Origin: Gammaproteobacteria bacterium
Lineage (GTDB): Bacteria > Pseudomonadota > Gammaproteobacteria > Arenicellales > JAOTYS01
NCBI GenBank assembly: GCA_029861795.1
Contig: JAOTYS010000111.1
Location: 1 to 11,535 of the forward strand
DNA length: 11,535 bases
Reading direction: 5' to 3'
Under the pieces are notes generated by a model. That model did no database searches, was not told the origin of the DNA, and saw nothing but the letters and a program-made list of their open reading frames with translations. The position numbers were made by a program, and so were the translations under genes. Positions 1-11,535 of this stretch are shown here, piece after piece. The stretch's first letter is position 1; each line of letters begins with the position of its first letter.

Positions 1-106
1 ACACCTTCGTCATCGCCGCCGTTAACGTCGTCTTCCCATGATCTACATGACCTATCGTCCCAACATTGACATGCGGCTTCGTTCGCTCAAATTTCGCCTT
101 GGACAC
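1..106 (-). CDS. tuf: Elongation factor Tu, N-terminal 35 codons (3' part outside window)
   Basis: EF-Tu is the cytoplasmic GTPase that delivers aminoacyl-tRNA to the ribosomal A site. Only the first 35 residues are inside the window; translating the minus strand from the GTG at 106-104 gives [13 protein letters not shown] followed by the P-loop GHVDHGKT at residues 19-26, the same position as in E. coli EF-Tu. The reading frame runs off the left edge open, so this is truncation by the window and not a broken gene. The GTG start is chosen because it gives the family-standard N terminus and has the Shine-Dalgarno GAGG at 118-115, eight bases upstream. It lies 34 bases after fusA, the usual last place in a str operon. 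Identity is very secure; whether this is the only tuf copy (many proteobacteria carry two) cannot be seen. Confidence 0.97.
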   Translation of the reverse strand, partial: MSKAKFERTKPHVNVGTIGHVDHGKTTLTAAMTKV

Positions 107-114
107 GGTAGTTA

Positions 115-118
115 CCTC
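115..118 (-). promoter_or_regulatory. Shine-Dalgarno for tuf
   Basis: The minus strand reads GAGG here, within TGAGGTAAC, eight bases before the GTG start of tuf. It supports choosing the GTG over any later ATG. Confidence 0.75.
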
Positions 119-140
119 ATTCTTGACGAGTTTCAGTTAA

Positions 141-2237
<2,097 letters not shown>

Positions 2238-2266
2238 GGCGAAATGTCCGTTATTCTGTAATCTCT

Positions 2267-2832
<566 letters not shown>

Positions 2833-3207
2833 TCAGGCTTTTGGCCGTTTGGCGCCGTACTTCGACCGTCCTTGTCTGCGTGCACTCACGCCGGAAGTGT
2901 CAAGCGCACCTCGTACCGTGTGGTAACGCACTCCAGGCAAATCCTTGACGCGACCGCCACGGATCAATACCACCGAGTGCTCCTGCAGATTATGGCCCTC
3001 GCCGCCGATATAGGTGGTGACCTCATAGCCGTTGGTCAGCCTGACGCGCGCCACCTTGCGAAGCGCCGAATTGGGCTTCTTGGGGGTGGTCGTGTATACC
3101 CGCGTGCACACGCCGCGCTTCTGCGGACAGGCGTTCAAAGCCGGGACATTCGACTTCTTGACCTGTAATGTCCGTGGTTTTCGAACCAGCTGATTAATCG
3201 TCGGCAT
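2833..3207 (-). CDS. rpsL: 30S ribosomal protein S12
   Basis: S12 sits at the decoding centre of the 30S subunit and contributes to codon-anticodon proofreading. The 124-residue product has the same length as E. coli S12 and nearly collinear sequence: [12 protein letters not shown] at the N terminus, the [13 protein letters not shown] loop (40-52), [11 protein letters not shown] (68-78), [14 protein letters not shown] (83-96) and the terminal [10 protein letters not shown]. Residues where substitutions give streptomycin resistance or dependence are wild type: Lys43, Lys88 and Pro91 (numbering with Met). Asp89, the site methylthiolated by RimO in E. coli, is present. ATG start; the upstream GGTGG, about four to five bases away, is a moderate Shine-Dalgarno. 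It is the first gene of the predicted str transcription unit, 146 bases after rpoC. Stop is TGA. Confidence 0.98.
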   Translation of the reverse strand: MPTINQLVRKPRTLQVKKSNVPALNACPQKRGVCTRVYTTTPKKPNSALRKVARVRLTNGYEVTTYIGGEGHNLQEHSVVLIRGGRVKDLPGVRYHTVRGALDTSGVSARRQGRSKYGAKRPKA

Positions 3208-3236
3208 TTGCCCACCGGTTAGCGGTATGAATGAGA

Positions 3237-3260
3237 GACAGGCCGGCGGTCCGACCTGTC
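3237..3260 (-). promoter_or_regulatory. Strong hairpin in the rpsL 5' leader
   Basis: In the mRNA sense this is GACAGGUCGG, loop ACCG, then CCGGCCUGUC: ten consecutive pairs, one of them G-U. It would begin about 20 bases after the predicted transcription start and end 29 bases before the rpsL ATG. The sequence after the stem is TCTCATTCAT, not a run of U, so it is not a normal intrinsic terminator for minus-strand transcription; the T-run lies on the upstream side. Possible roles are mRNA stabilisation, a leader target for a regulator, or part of an attenuator. The pairing is seen; the function is unknown. Confidence 0.6.
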
Positions 3261-3285
3261 AAAAACTCTACACAAAAGACGCGGA

Positions 3286-3314
3286 ATTCTAGGCAGTCCC
3301 TTAGCTTCTGTCAA
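3286..3314 (-). promoter_or_regulatory. Predicted sigma70 promoter of the str operon
   Basis: The minus strand carries a perfect -35 TTGACA (3314-3309), a 17-base spacer (3308-3292) and TAGAAT as -10 (3291-3286), one base from consensus. The start point is predicted near 3280-3279, giving a leader of roughly 72 bases before rpsL. The bases between -10 and the start (TCCGCG) are G+C rich, a trait of promoters under ppGpp/DksA control. It sits in the short gap between rpoC and rpsL and points at rpsL, where an independent str promoter is expected. Read-through from rpoBC may add to expression. Confidence 0.82.
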
Positions 3315-3328
3315 GGTAAGGGACCGCC
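3292..3328 (-). repeat. 12-bp inverted repeat overlapping the str promoter, downstream of rpoC
   Basis: Arms are at 3292-3303 and 3317-3328 with a 13-base loop. In the rpoC sense, RNA arms GGCGGUCCCUUA and UAAGGGACUGCC pair over twelve positions with a single G-U; in the opposite sense the same position would be an A-C mismatch. The upstream arm begins 25 bases after the rpoC stop. The loop contains the whole -35 hexamer and the downstream arm fills most of the -35/-10 spacer, ending next to the -10. No U-tract follows directly (the nearest run is UCUUUU about 11-12 bases on), so it is not a classical intrinsic terminator. It may be an RNA 3'-end or processing hairpin for rpoBC mRNA, or a DNA operator. 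Confidence 0.65.
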
Positions 3329-3353
3329 AAAGCAACCCTGGACGTCACCCCAT

Positions 3354-6300
3354 CTACGCGTTTACCGCCTCGCTATCTGTAGCTTGTACGGGCACTTCTT
3401 CAGCCCCCACTTCGCCCAGAAGTTCCTCAAGCTCTTGCGCCTTAGTGGCCGCCTCCTCTCGGTTGCGACGCCGCTCCTCATGATAGGCAAGTCCAGTGCC
3501 TCCCGGAATTAGCCGACCGACGATGACGTTTTCCTTGAGACCTCGCAAGGCGTCAGTTTTGCCGTTGATCGCGGCATCCGTAAGCACCCGGGTGGTCTCT
3601 TGAAACGATGCGGCGGAGATGAACGACTCTGTGGTCAGTGAGGCCTTAGTAATACCCAACAGCAACCTAGTGTACGTCGCTACTTGTTTGCTCTCAGCGA
3701 CCATCTGTTCATTCACTTCATCCAGGCGCGCGCCCTCCACCTGCTCACCGGGCAGAAGATAAGTGTCTCCTGGCTCATCGATGCGCACCTTTCGTAGCAT
3801 CTGGCGAATAATCACCTCAATGTGTTTGTCGTTAATCTTGACCCCCTGAAGTCGATACACATCCTGGACTTCATTGACGATGTAGTTGGACAGAGCCTCG
3901 ACCCCCAGAAGCTCAAGGATGTCGGATGCCACCAGCGCGCCCTCCACGATCACCTCTCCCTTGGCTACCATTTCACCTTCGAACACGGTGATGTGACGGC
4001 CCTTGGGTATCAGGTATTCATGGTCTTCTCCGTCTGCGTCGCGGATGATCAGCCGCTGCTTGCCCTTGGTCTCTTTGCCAAATGAGACCACACCGGTGTC
4101 GCCCGCCAGAGTGGCTGGATCTTTTGGTTTACGCGCCTCAAACAACTCGGCTACCCGCGGCAAACCGCCAGTGATATCTCTGGTCTTAGACGATTCCTGG
4201 GGAATCCTCGCGAGCACGTCACCGCCGCTCACTTTGGCACCATCTTCCACCATGACAATGGCCCCTGGTGGCATCAAATATCTAGCGGGGATATCTGTAC
4301 CAGCGATGAACAAGTTATTGCCCTTCTGGTCCACCAAACTGATCATCGGACGAATATCCTGCGCCGCACCTCTGCGCTGTTTTGGATCCATGACCACATA
4401 TGTGCTCAAACCGGTGTACTCGTCGGTCTGCTTATGTGCGGTCACACCATCCACAAGGTCAGTAAAGGTTACCTGACCGGCTACGTCCGTGATAATTGGA
4501 TGCGTATGCGGATCCCAGCTCGCAACTAACTGACCCGCCTCGACCTCATCACCGCTCTTTACGTTGACAATCGCGCCGTAGGGAATCTTGTATCGCTCGC
4601 GGTCGGTGCCATGTACATCCTGGATCACCAACTCACCAGAGCGGGTCACCACAACATGCTTACCGCTAGAATTGTCCACAACCTTTACATTAGTAAAATG
4701 CACCTTACCGGTGGTCTTCACTTCAATATTGCTGACCGTGGCGGCGCGAGACGCGGCGCCACCAATGTGGAATGTGCGCATCGTCAGCTGGGTACCGGGC
4801 TCACCGATACTTTGCGCAGCGATGACACCAACCGCCTCCCCGCGATTAACCATGTGTCCTCGTCCCAGATCCCGCCCGTAGCACTTGGCACAAATTCCGT
4901 ACCGAGTCTCACACGTGACAGGGGATCTGACATCGATCTGATTGATATTGTGTTCCTCGATCAGCGCTACCGCCTGTTCATCAATCACTTCACCTTCGCC
5001 GAGCAGTACTGAGCCATCCGCGGGGCTGACTACATCATTCACCGCGGTCCGACCAAGAATCCGATCCCTTATCGGGATCACGACTTCTCCACCTTGCACC
5101 AACGCTTGACGTGTTAAACCTTCCTTGGTACCACAATCAAAATCTGTCACCACCAAATCCTGGCAGACGTCCACCAAACGACGCGTTAAATACCCAGAAT
5201 TTGCAGTCTTCAACGCGGTGTCAGCCAGACCCTTTCGTGCCCCATGGGTCGAAATAAAGTACTGCAGTACGTTCAACCCCTCTCGAAAGTTCGCGGTGAT
5301 GGGCGTCTCGATGATGGATCCATCAGGTTTCGCCATCAGTCCACGCATTCCCGCAAGCTGGCGAATTTGTGCGTGACTGCCGCGGGCACCAGAGTCCGCC
5401 ATCATGTAGATGGAGTTGAACGACTCCTGGTCAACCACCTTACCGGACGCATCCTTAACCTGATCAGTCCTTAGCTCGTCCATCATCGACTTAGCGACAC
5501 GGTCACTGGTCCGCGTCCATATATCTACTACCTTGTTATATCGCTCGCCGTCGGTAAGTAGACCGGAGCTGTACTGTTGTTGGATGCTCTTCACCTCCTG
5601 CTCCGCCGTAGCCAAGATTTTCAGCTTCTCATCGGGGATTACCATGTCGTCGACACCGATGGAAATCCCCGCCTTGGCCGCATAGTGGAAGCCGGTATAC
5701 ATGAGCTGGTCAGCGAAGATTACCGTCTCCTTGAGGCCAACGTTGCGATAGCACAAGTTGATGATCTCGGAGATTGATTTCTTCTGCATCACCTGGTTGA
5801 TCACCGAAAAGGGCAGACCCTTGGGCAGAATCTCTGACAAGAGCGCGCGACCAACGGTGGTATCGTAGAGCTTCAGCGTAACCTCATGTTCACCATGTTC
5901 ATTGCGCAGCTCCTCTCTTATCCTGGCCTGAACCCTGGCGTGTAGGGATACAGAGTCTGTTGCGTACGCGCGGTGAACCTCTGCAACGTCAGCGAAACAA
6001 CTCCCCTCTCCCTTTGCATTGATTTCCTCGCGGGTCAAATAATAAAGACCTAGCACAATATCCTGAGAGGGAACGATAATGGGCTCTCCATTCGCCGGCG
6101 AGAGTACATTATTGGTCGACATCATCAACGCCCGCGCCTCGAGTTGTGCTTCTACGGACAACGGAATATGCACCGCCATCTGGTCACCGTCGAAATCGGC
6201 GTTGTAAGGGGTACATACCAGCGGATGAAGCTGAATAGCCTTGCCCTCGATTAATATCGGCTCAAACGCCTGGATACCAAGTCGATGGAGCGTAGGAGCG

Positions 6301-7574
6301 CGGTTTAGCAACACAGGGTGTTCGCGAATCACCTCCTCCAAGATGTCCCACACTTCCGGGCTCTCCTGATCCACCATTTTCTTTGCCTGCTTTATGGTGG
6401 TGGCGATTCCTCGTAACTCCAGTTTGCTAAATATAAATGGCTTGAACAATTCAAGCGCCATCTTTTTCGGCAATCCGCATTGGTGTAGTTTCAAAGTGGG
6501 GCCCACCACGATGACGGAGCGTCCTGAGTAGTCGACACGCTTACCAAGAAGATTTTGCCGGAATCTTCCCTGTTTACCTTTGATCATGTCGGCCAACGAT
6601 TTGAGTTGACGCTTGTTTGCTCCAGTTATCGCTTTGCCACGTCTTCCGTTATCTAATAACGCATCCGTGGCCTCCTGAAGCATTCGTTTCTCATTGCGGA
6701 CTATGATGTCCGGAGCATTGAGATCCAGTAATCGTTTGAGGCGGTTATTGCGGTTGATGACGCGCCTGTATAAATCATTCAGGTCAGAGGTGGCGAATCG
6801 ACCACCATCCAGCGGCACCAACGGCCTCAGATCCGGTGGCAATACCGGAAGTATTTCAAGAATCATCCACTCCGGCTTGTTACCGGAGTGAATAAAAGCC
6901 TCGATGACCTTCAGTCGCTTAGTCAGTTTTTTGATCTTAGTTTCAGAGGAAGTCTCTTTTAGCTCTTCGCGTAGCAAAGTCGCCTCGGTCTTAATATCGA
7001 TCTTGCGTAACAGCTCGCGAATCGCCTCAGCTCCCATACGGGCATCGAACTCATCGCCATATTCCTCGATAGCATCCAAGTAAGCATCTTCGGTCAATAG
7101 CGTGCCTCGCTCCAGCGGAGTCATGCCAGGATCGATGACAACATAAGCCTCAAAGTACAGTACGCGCTCGATTTCCCGCACAGTCATATCCAAAATCAGA
7201 CCTAACCGGGAGGGCAACGACTTAAGAAACCAAATATGGGCTACGGGACTGGCTAGCTCTATATGTCCCATGCGTTCACGACGCACTTTGGAGAGCGTTA
7301 CCTCAACGCCACACTTCTCACAGATCACTCCTCTGTGCTTCAGGCGCTTGTATTTGCCGCATACGCACTCGTAGTCGTTGATCGGCCCGAACAACTTGGC
7401 ACAAAACAGGCCATCACGCTCAGGTTTAAAGGTACGATAATTAATTGTTTCCGGCTTCTTTACTTCGCCGTAGGACCAGGAGCGAATCTTTTCTGGGGAC
7501 GCGATTGCAATTCGTATCGCGTCGAAGTCATCCAACTTGCCTGGCTGCTTAAAAAGACTAAATAGGTCTCTCAT
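3354..7574 (-). CDS. rpoC: DNA-directed RNA polymerase subunit beta'
   Basis: Beta' forms half of the active cleft of RNA polymerase and holds the catalytic magnesium. The 1406-residue product matches the proteobacterial length (E. coli 1407). Zinc ribbon 1 ligands Cys70, Cys72, Cys85 and Cys88 lie near the N terminus. The NADFDGDQM motif places its three aspartates at 460, 462 and 464. Zinc site 2 cysteines fall at 814, 888, 895 and 898. The trigger-loop region follows ([18 protein letters not shown]), then a long stretch consistent with the SI3 insert of E. coli-type enzymes, and the C-terminal [12 protein letters not shown] segment. All these numbers equal those in E. coli, so no net indel precedes residue 898. 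ATG start with Shine-Dalgarno GAGGAG at 7585-7580. Stop TAG. It is 51 bases after rpoB, so cotranscribed. Confidence 0.99.
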   Translation of the reverse strand: MRDLFSLFKQPGKLDDFDAIRIAIASPEKIRSWSYGEVKKPETINYRTFKPERDGLFCAKLFGPINDYECVCGKYKRLKHRGVICEKCGVEVTLSKVRRERMGHIELASPVAHIWFLKSLPSRLGLILDMTVREIERVLYFEAYVVIDPGMTPLERGTLLTEDAYLDAIEEYGDEFDARMGAEAIRELLRKIDIKTEATLLREELKETSSETKIKKLTKRLKVIEAFIHSGNKPEWMILEILPVLPPDLRPLVPLDGGRFATSDLNDLYRRVINRNNRLKRLLDLNAPDIIVRNEKRMLQEATDALLDNGRRGKAITGANKRQLKSLADMIKGKQGRFRQNLLGKRVDYSGRSVIVVGPTLKLHQCGLPKKMALELFKPFIFSKLELRGIATTIKQAKKMVDQESPEVWDILEEVIREHPVLLNRAPTLHRLGIQAFEPILIEGKAIQLHPLVCTPYNADFDGDQMAVHIPLSVEAQLEARALMMSTNNVLSPANGEPIIVPSQDIVLGLYYLTREEINAKGEGSCFADVAEVHRAYATDSVSLHARVQARIREELRNEHGEHEVTLKLYDTTVGRALLSEILPKGLPFSVINQVMQKKSISEIINLCYRNVGLKETVIFADQLMYTGFHYAAKAGISIGVDDMVIPDEKLKILATAEQEVKSIQQQYSSGLLTDGERYNKVVDIWTRTSDRVAKSMMDELRTDQVKDASGKVVDQESFNSIYMMADSGARGSHAQIRQLAGMRGLMAKPDGSIIETPITANFREGLNVLQYFISTHGARKGLADTALKTANSGYLTRRLVDVCQDLVVTDFDCGTKEGLTRQALVQGGEVVIPIRDRILGRTAVNDVVSPADGSVLLGEGEVIDEQAVALIEEHNINQIDVRSPVTCETRYGICAKCYGRDLGRGHMVNRGEAVGVIAAQSIGEPGTQLTMRTFHIGGAASRAATVSNIEVKTTGKVHFTNVKVVDNSSGKHVVVTRSGELVIQDVHGTDRERYKIPYGAIVNVKSGDEVEAGQLVASWDPHTHPIITDVAGQVTFTDLVDGVTAHKQTDEYTGLSTYVVMDPKQRRGAAQDIRPMISLVDQKGNNLFIAGTDIPARYLMPPGAIVMVEDGAKVSGGDVLARIPQESSKTRDITGGLPRVAELFEARKPKDPATLAGDTGVVSFGKETKGKQRLIIRDADGEDHEYLIPKGRHITVFEGEMVAKGEVIVEGALVASDILELLGVEALSNYIVNEVQDVYRLQGVKINDKHIEVIIRQMLRKVRIDEPGDTYLLPGEQVEGARLDEVNEQMVAESKQVATYTRLLLGITKASLTTESFISAASFQETTRVLTDAAINGKTDALRGLKENVIVGRLIPGGTGLAYHEERRRNREEAATKAQELEELLGEVGAEEVPVQATDSEAVNA

Positions 7575-7579
7575 TGCAT

Positions 7580-7585
7580 CTCCTC
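7580..7585 (-). promoter_or_regulatory. Shine-Dalgarno for rpoC
   Basis: The minus strand reads GAGGAG, five bases before the rpoC ATG (7574-7572). It is the strongest ribosome binding site in the window. It lies within the 51-base rpoB-rpoC gap, where no promoter or terminator is evident. Confidence 0.8.
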
Positions 7586-7625
7586 GATAATCGGGAAATA
7601 GGGTCCACTGTTTGTCGAACTTTGA

Positions 7626-10600
7626 CTATCTCTTGTGCCTGAGCTCAATATTCAGACCCAACGAGCGAATTTCCTTAATCAAAACGTTAAACGACTCCGG
7701 CATGCCAGCTTCCATATAGTGATCCCCACGCACGATGTTTTCATACATCTTGGTTCGGCCAGCGACATCATCGGATTTAACTGTCAACATTTCCTGCAGT
7801 GTGTAGGCAGCGCCATATGCCTCTAACGCCCAGACTTCCATCTCTCCAAAGCGCTGGCCACCGAATTGGGCTTTGCCCCCTAATGGTTGCTGAGTGATCA
7901 GACTGTAAGGACCGGTAGAACGGGCGTGCATCTTGTCATCGATCAAGTGATTGAGCTTAAGCATGTACATGTAACCGACGGTGATGGGTCGATCAAATGG
8001 TTCGCCGGATCTCCCGTCATAAAGAATAGCCTGACCATCTTCAGGCAACGCCGCGAGGCTCAACATACCCTTAATCTCCGACTCGGCAGCCCCATCAAAA
8101 ACCGGTGTGGCCATGGGAACTCCGTTGGCGAGATTCTTAGCAAGCTCAAGCACCTCATCATCGTCCAATGAACTCAGCTCGTGCTTCTTGCTACCGTGCT
8201 GATAGATCTTATCCAGAAATTTTCGAATGGTAGGCGGCTTTTGCTGCTCCTTTATCAATTGCTCAATCTGCTTTCCTAGCTCATGGGCGGCCCAGCCCAA
8301 ATGCGTCTCCAGGACCTGGCCAACATTCATGCGAGACGGTACGCCGAGGGGATTGAGCACGATGTCCACTGTAGTACCGTCCGCCATATACGGCATATCT
8401 TCCACCGGAACAATCTTGGAAATGACTCCTTTGTTGCCGTGACGGCCTGCCATTTTGTCTCCCGGTTGTAGTCGTCTTTTTACCGCAACAAACACCTTGA
8501 CCATTTTCAGGACACCGGGAGCCAGATCATCGCCTGCCTCTAACTTGGCACGCTTCTCCTCAAATAAGGCATCGAACTCCTTACGCTGCGCCTCCAATTG
8601 GGTCCGAATATGCTCCAGATTTTGATTCACCTCTTCGTTACGCAGGCGAATATCGAACCAATTACCCCGTGACAGTTCGGTCAGGTGAGCCTTGGTTACT
8701 TTCTCCCCAGCCTTGAGGCCATCTGGCCCTCCCTCCGAGGTACGACCAGTGAGAAGCTTCTCGATCCGCGCATAGGTATCCTCTTCAACGATTCGAAACT
8801 GATCATCGAGATCCTTGCGAATCAAAGCGAGTTCCTGATCTTCATTCGCCTTAGCGCGGGCGTCCTTTTCCACCCCGTCACGCGTAAAGACCTGCACATC
8901 TATAACGATGCCCGACATACCCGATGGCATGCGCAGCGAGGTATCCTTCACATCCGACGCCTTCTCACCGAATATGGCTCGCAGTAGTTTTTCCTCGGGG
9001 GTAAGTTGAGTCTCGCCCTTGGGAGTGACCTTACCCACAAGCACATCGCTGGACGTCACTTCAGCGCCAACATACACAATGCCTGATTCATCGAGCTTCG
9101 AAAGTGCCGATTCACCGACATTCGGGATATCGCGCGTGATCTCTTCCGGTCCGAGCTTGGTATCGCGCGCCACGCACGACAACTCCTCAATGTGAATACT
9201 GGTATACACATCATCCTCAACCAGACGCTCCGATATCAGGATGGAGTCCTCAAAGTTGTAGCCATTCCACGGCATGAAGGCCACTAAGATGTTTCGGCCA
9301 AGGGCCAACTCGCCCATATCAGTAGACGGACCATCTGCCAGCACGTCGCCGTGTTCTATTTGATCCCCCGCTTTGACCAGAGGTCGTTGATTGATGGTGG
9401 TGTTTTGGTTGGAGCGCGTGTACTTAATCAGATTGTAAATGTCTACGCCAGGCTCGCCGGGCCTGGCTTCTTTATCGTTAACACGCACTACGATACGGCT
9501 AGCATCCACCGAATCCACTGCACCACCTCGTCTCGCCAATACCGTCACACCAGAGTCGGTGGCGACACTGCGCTCCATGCCGGTCCCGACCAAGGGCTTC
9601 TCAGCACGCACTACCGGGACAGCTTGGCGCTGCATATTCGAACCCATCAACGCTCGGTTAGCGTCATCGTGCTCTAAGAACGGAATGAGAGAGGCCGCCA
9701 CGGAGACGATTTGGGATGGCGCTACATCAATGTATTGGACTTGATCCGGTGTAGACAGCATGAACTCATTCTGATGACGACACGAAACCAGCTCGTCGAT
9801 TAACTTGCTTCGCTCATTCACCGTGGCGTTTGCCTGGGCGATAACAAATTTTCCCTCCTCAATGGCGGAGAGATATTCGATGTCATCAGTGACTCTGCCG
9901 TCCGCCACTTTACGATAAGGAGTCTCCAAGAACCCGTATTCATTCGAACGGGCGTAAACCGCAAGCGAGTTAATCAACCCGATGTTTGGCCCTTCCGGGG
10001 TCTCTATAGGACAAACACGTCCGTAATGCGTGGGGTGCACGTCCCGCACCTCAAAACCCGCACGCTCACGGGTTAACCCACCCGGACCGAGGGCCGAGAC
10101 TCGGCGCTTGTGGGTAACCTCGGACAACGGATTTGTTTGATCCATGAACTGCGATAGCTGACTAGAGCCAAAAAACTCTTTCACTACTGCTGAAACTGGC
10201 TTCGCATTTATGAGATCTTGCGGAGTCAAGCCCTCAGTCTCCGCTATGCTCAGCCGTTCTTTAACTGCGCGCTCGACCCTGACTAACCCAACTCTGAATT
10301 GATTCTCCACCAGTTCACCAACCGAGCGCACACGTCTATTCCCCAGATTATCGATGTCATCGATTTCACCGCGTCCGTTCTTCAAGTCTATGAGGGTTTT
10401 TACAACATCGATGATATCCTGCTTGCTTAGTATTCCTGGTCCCTCGTCAGTTTCTCGGTTAAGGCGGCGATTGAATTTCATTCGACCGACGGCCGAAAGG
10501 TCGTACCTATCGACGTTAAAAAACAAATTGGTAAAAAGCGTCTGTGCCGCATCTTTAGTCGGCGGCTCCCCTGGACGCATCATTCGGTATATCTCAACCT

Positions 10601-11535
10601 GCGCCTCCAGCTCGTTTCGTGTTGAATCGATGCGCAGCGTCTCCGAAATGTATGGTCCGCGATCGAGATCGTTCGTATAGATCGTGTCAAACCGAGTGAC
10701 GCCTCCTTCTATGAGATTTTTTAGAAGCTCCTCAGTAATAACATCGTTTGCCTCGGCCAATACTTCTCCGGTTTCTGTATTGATAAGATCATGGGCCAGA
10801 GTTCTTCCCACCACATGTATTTCAGGCACAACGATCTGGTCCAGTTTTACCTTCTCGAGCGCTCGCACGTGGCGAGCGGTAATGCGTCGATCTGCCTCAA
10901 CGATTACGCTACCTTTGCTATTAGTGATATCGAAGTTGACCTGCTCGCCCCGCAGGCGCTGCGCGACCAGAGTCATACTGATCACTTCCCCATCAATAAA
11001 GAAATGATCATTTTCAAAGAACATCGCGAGGACTTCTTGGCCGCTAAATCCCAAGGCACGCAGCAGGATCGTCGCTGGTAACTTGCGTCTTCGGTCTATC
11101 CGAATGTACATCAAATCCTTGGGATCGAACTCAAGATCGAGCCATGAGCCGCGATAGGGAATGACCCGGGCAGAGAACAACAACTTGCCAGATGAATGGG
11201 TCTTGCCACGATCGTGGTCAAAGAACACACCGGGAGAACGATGCAACTGGGACACAATAACTCGTTCAGTACCGTTGATGACAAAAGTCCCGTTATCCGT
11301 CATCAAGGGCATCTCACCCATATAAACCTCCTGTTCCTTGACGTCCCTGACCGCTTTGCCGTCGCCTCCATCGTCCTTATTGAAAATAACCAGCCTCAAT
11401 ACCACTCGCAGAGGCGCCGAATAAATTAGCCCGCGTTGCTGACATTCCTTAACATCGAACGGCGGGGTTCCAAGCCGATAGCTAACGAATTCCAAAGAGG
11501 CGCTACCGTTGTAGCTTTCAATCGGAAAAACGGAC
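7626..11535 (-). CDS. rpoB: DNA-directed RNA polymerase subunit beta (N terminus outside window)
   Basis: Beta is the other large catalytic subunit of RNA polymerase. The frame is open through the right edge: the residues at 11533-11495 read [13 protein letters not shown] and join directly to [13 protein letters not shown], so the TTG at 11495 is internal and not a start. About 1302 residues are visible; by comparison with E. coli roughly 54 are missing, for a total near 1356. Visible landmarks are the rifampicin-binding region (10169-10089), the [15 protein letters not shown] segment after it, the [15 protein letters not shown] motif, an insert before [13 protein letters not shown] as in proteobacteria, and [12 protein letters not shown], whose two lysines (8456-8454 and 8432-8430) match catalytic Lys1065 and Lys1073 of E. 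coli. The C terminus ends NIELRHKR, basic where E. coli ends NIELEDE. Stop is TAG. Confidence 0.99.
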   Translation of the reverse strand, partial: SVFPIESYNGSASLEFVSYRLGTPPFDVKECQQRGLIYSAPLRVVLRLVIFNKDDGGDGKAVRDVKEQEVYMGEMPLMTDNGTFVINGTERVIVSQLHRSPGVFFDHDRGKTHSSGKLLFSARVIPYRGSWLDLEFDPKDLMYIRIDRRRKLPATILLRALGFSGQEVLAMFFENDHFFIDGEVISMTLVAQRLRGEQVNFDITNSKGSVIVEADRRITARHVRALEKVKLDQIVVPEIHVVGRTLAHDLINTETGEVLAEANDVITEELLKNLIEGGVTRFDTIYTNDLDRGPYISETLRIDSTRNELEAQVEIYRMMRPGEPPTKDAAQTLFTNLFFNVDRYDLSAVGRMKFNRRLNRETDEGPGILSKQDIIDVVKTLIDLKNGRGEIDDIDNLGNRRVRSVGELVENQFRVGLVRVERAVKERLSIAETEGLTPQDLINAKPVSAVVKEFFGSSQLSQFMDQTNPLSEVTHKRRVSALGPGGLTRERAGFEVRDVHPTHYGRVCPIETPEGPNIGLINSLAVYARSNEYGFLETPYRKVADGRVTDDIEYLSAIEEGKFVIAQANATVNERSKLIDELVSCRHQNEFMLSTPDQVQYIDVAPSQIVSVAASLIPFLEHDDANRALMGSNMQRQAVPVVRAEKPLVGTGMERSVATDSGVTVLARRGGAVDSVDASRIVVRVNDKEARPGEPGVDIYNLIKYTRSNQNTTINQRPLVKAGDQIEHGDVLADGPSTDMGELALGRNILVAFMPWNGYNFEDSILISERLVEDDVYTSIHIEELSCVARDTKLGPEEITRDIPNVGESALSKLDESGIVYVGAEVTSSDVLVGKVTPKGETQLTPEEKLLRAIFGEKASDVKDTSLRMPSGMSGIVIDVQVFTRDGVEKDARAKANEDQELALIRKDLDDQFRIVEEDTYARIEKLLTGRTSEGGPDGLKAGEKVTKAHLTELSRGNWFDIRLRNEEVNQNLEHIRTQLEAQRKEFDALFEEKRAKLEAGDDLAPGVLKMVKVFVAVKRRLQPGDKMAGRHGNKGVISKIVPVEDMPYMADGTTVDIVLNPLGVPSRMNVGQVLETHLGWAAHELGKQIEQLIKEQQKPPTIRKFLDKIYQHGSKKHELSSLDDDEVLELAKNLANGVPMATPVFDGAAESEIKGMLSLAALPEDGQAILYDGRSGEPFDRPITVGYMYMLKLNHLIDDKMHARSTGPYSLITQQPLGGKAQFGGQRFGEMEVWALEAYGAAYTLQEMLTVKSDDVAGRTKMYENIVRGDHYMEAGMPESFNVLIKEIRSLGLNIELRHKR

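Noticed and set aside
3243..3266. Second TTGACA (within TTTTTGACAGG) as another -35 element
   Set aside because: No reasonable -10 hexamer lies 16-18 bases downstream; the spacer and expected -10 fall in the G+C-rich hairpin and its flank.
3237..3270. Intrinsic terminator in the rpoC-rpsL gap
   Set aside because: The 10-bp hairpin is next to a T-run, but in the direction of transcription the T-run comes before the stem and TCTCATTCAT follows it; on the plus strand the run is A. It does not have terminator geometry on either strand.
4003..4476. 157-codon open frame on the plus strand, opposite rpoC
   Set aside because: It is fully antisense to the conserved SI3/C-terminal part of rpoC, has no recognisable protein motif, and is explained by codon bias of the real gene. 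Other plus-strand frames opposite rpoB, rpsL, rpsG and fusA are rejected for the same reason.
11493..11495. TTG as a possible start of rpoB
   Set aside because: The upstream in-frame residues match the conserved beta-subunit sequence SVFPIESY, so the gene continues past the window edge and this TTG encodes an internal leucine.

Overview
This window is a conserved housekeeping block read entirely from the minus strand: rpoB (5' end cut off by the window edge), rpoC, rpsL, rpsG, fusA and the first 35 codons of tuf. In transcription order it runs from position 11535 down to 1. It joins the end of the rpoBC (RNA polymerase beta and beta') transcription unit to the str operon (ribosomal proteins S12 and S7, elongation factors EF-G and EF-Tu).

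The proteins point to a proteobacterium, most probably a gammaproteobacterium (a betaproteobacterium is not excluded). RpoC is 1406 residues and its metal and zinc ligands fall at exactly the Escherichia coli residue numbers. RpoB carries the proteobacterial insert before the catalytic lysines. S12 is 124 residues, S7 is 156 and EF-G is 698. No genus can be named from the sequence alone. Base composition looks even throughout, and there is no sign of horizontal transfer, insertion sequences, tRNAs, phage genes or CRISPR.

Layout: rpoB (11535-7626), 51-base gap with a strong Shine-Dalgarno for rpoC, rpoC (7574-3354), a 146-base regulatory gap (3353-3208), rpsL (3207-2833), a 95-base intercistronic segment, rpsG (2737-2267), 29 bases, fusA (2237-141), 34 bases, tuf (from 106, leaving the window). 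No stretch over 300 bases lacks a gene.

The most informative non-coding sequence is the rpoC-rpsL gap. It holds a near-consensus sigma70 promoter (TTGACA, 17-base spacer, TAGAAT). This promoter is embedded in a 12-bp inverted repeat that can form an RNA hairpin in read-through rpoBC transcripts. Downstream, the predicted rpsL leader holds a 10-bp hairpin with a tetraloop. The rpsL-rpsG spacer matches the E. coli S7 autoregulatory segment in size, can form small hairpins, and leaves rpsG without a clear Shine-Dalgarno, consistent with translational coupling. I find no undescribed gene system here; the noteworthy signals are regulatory.
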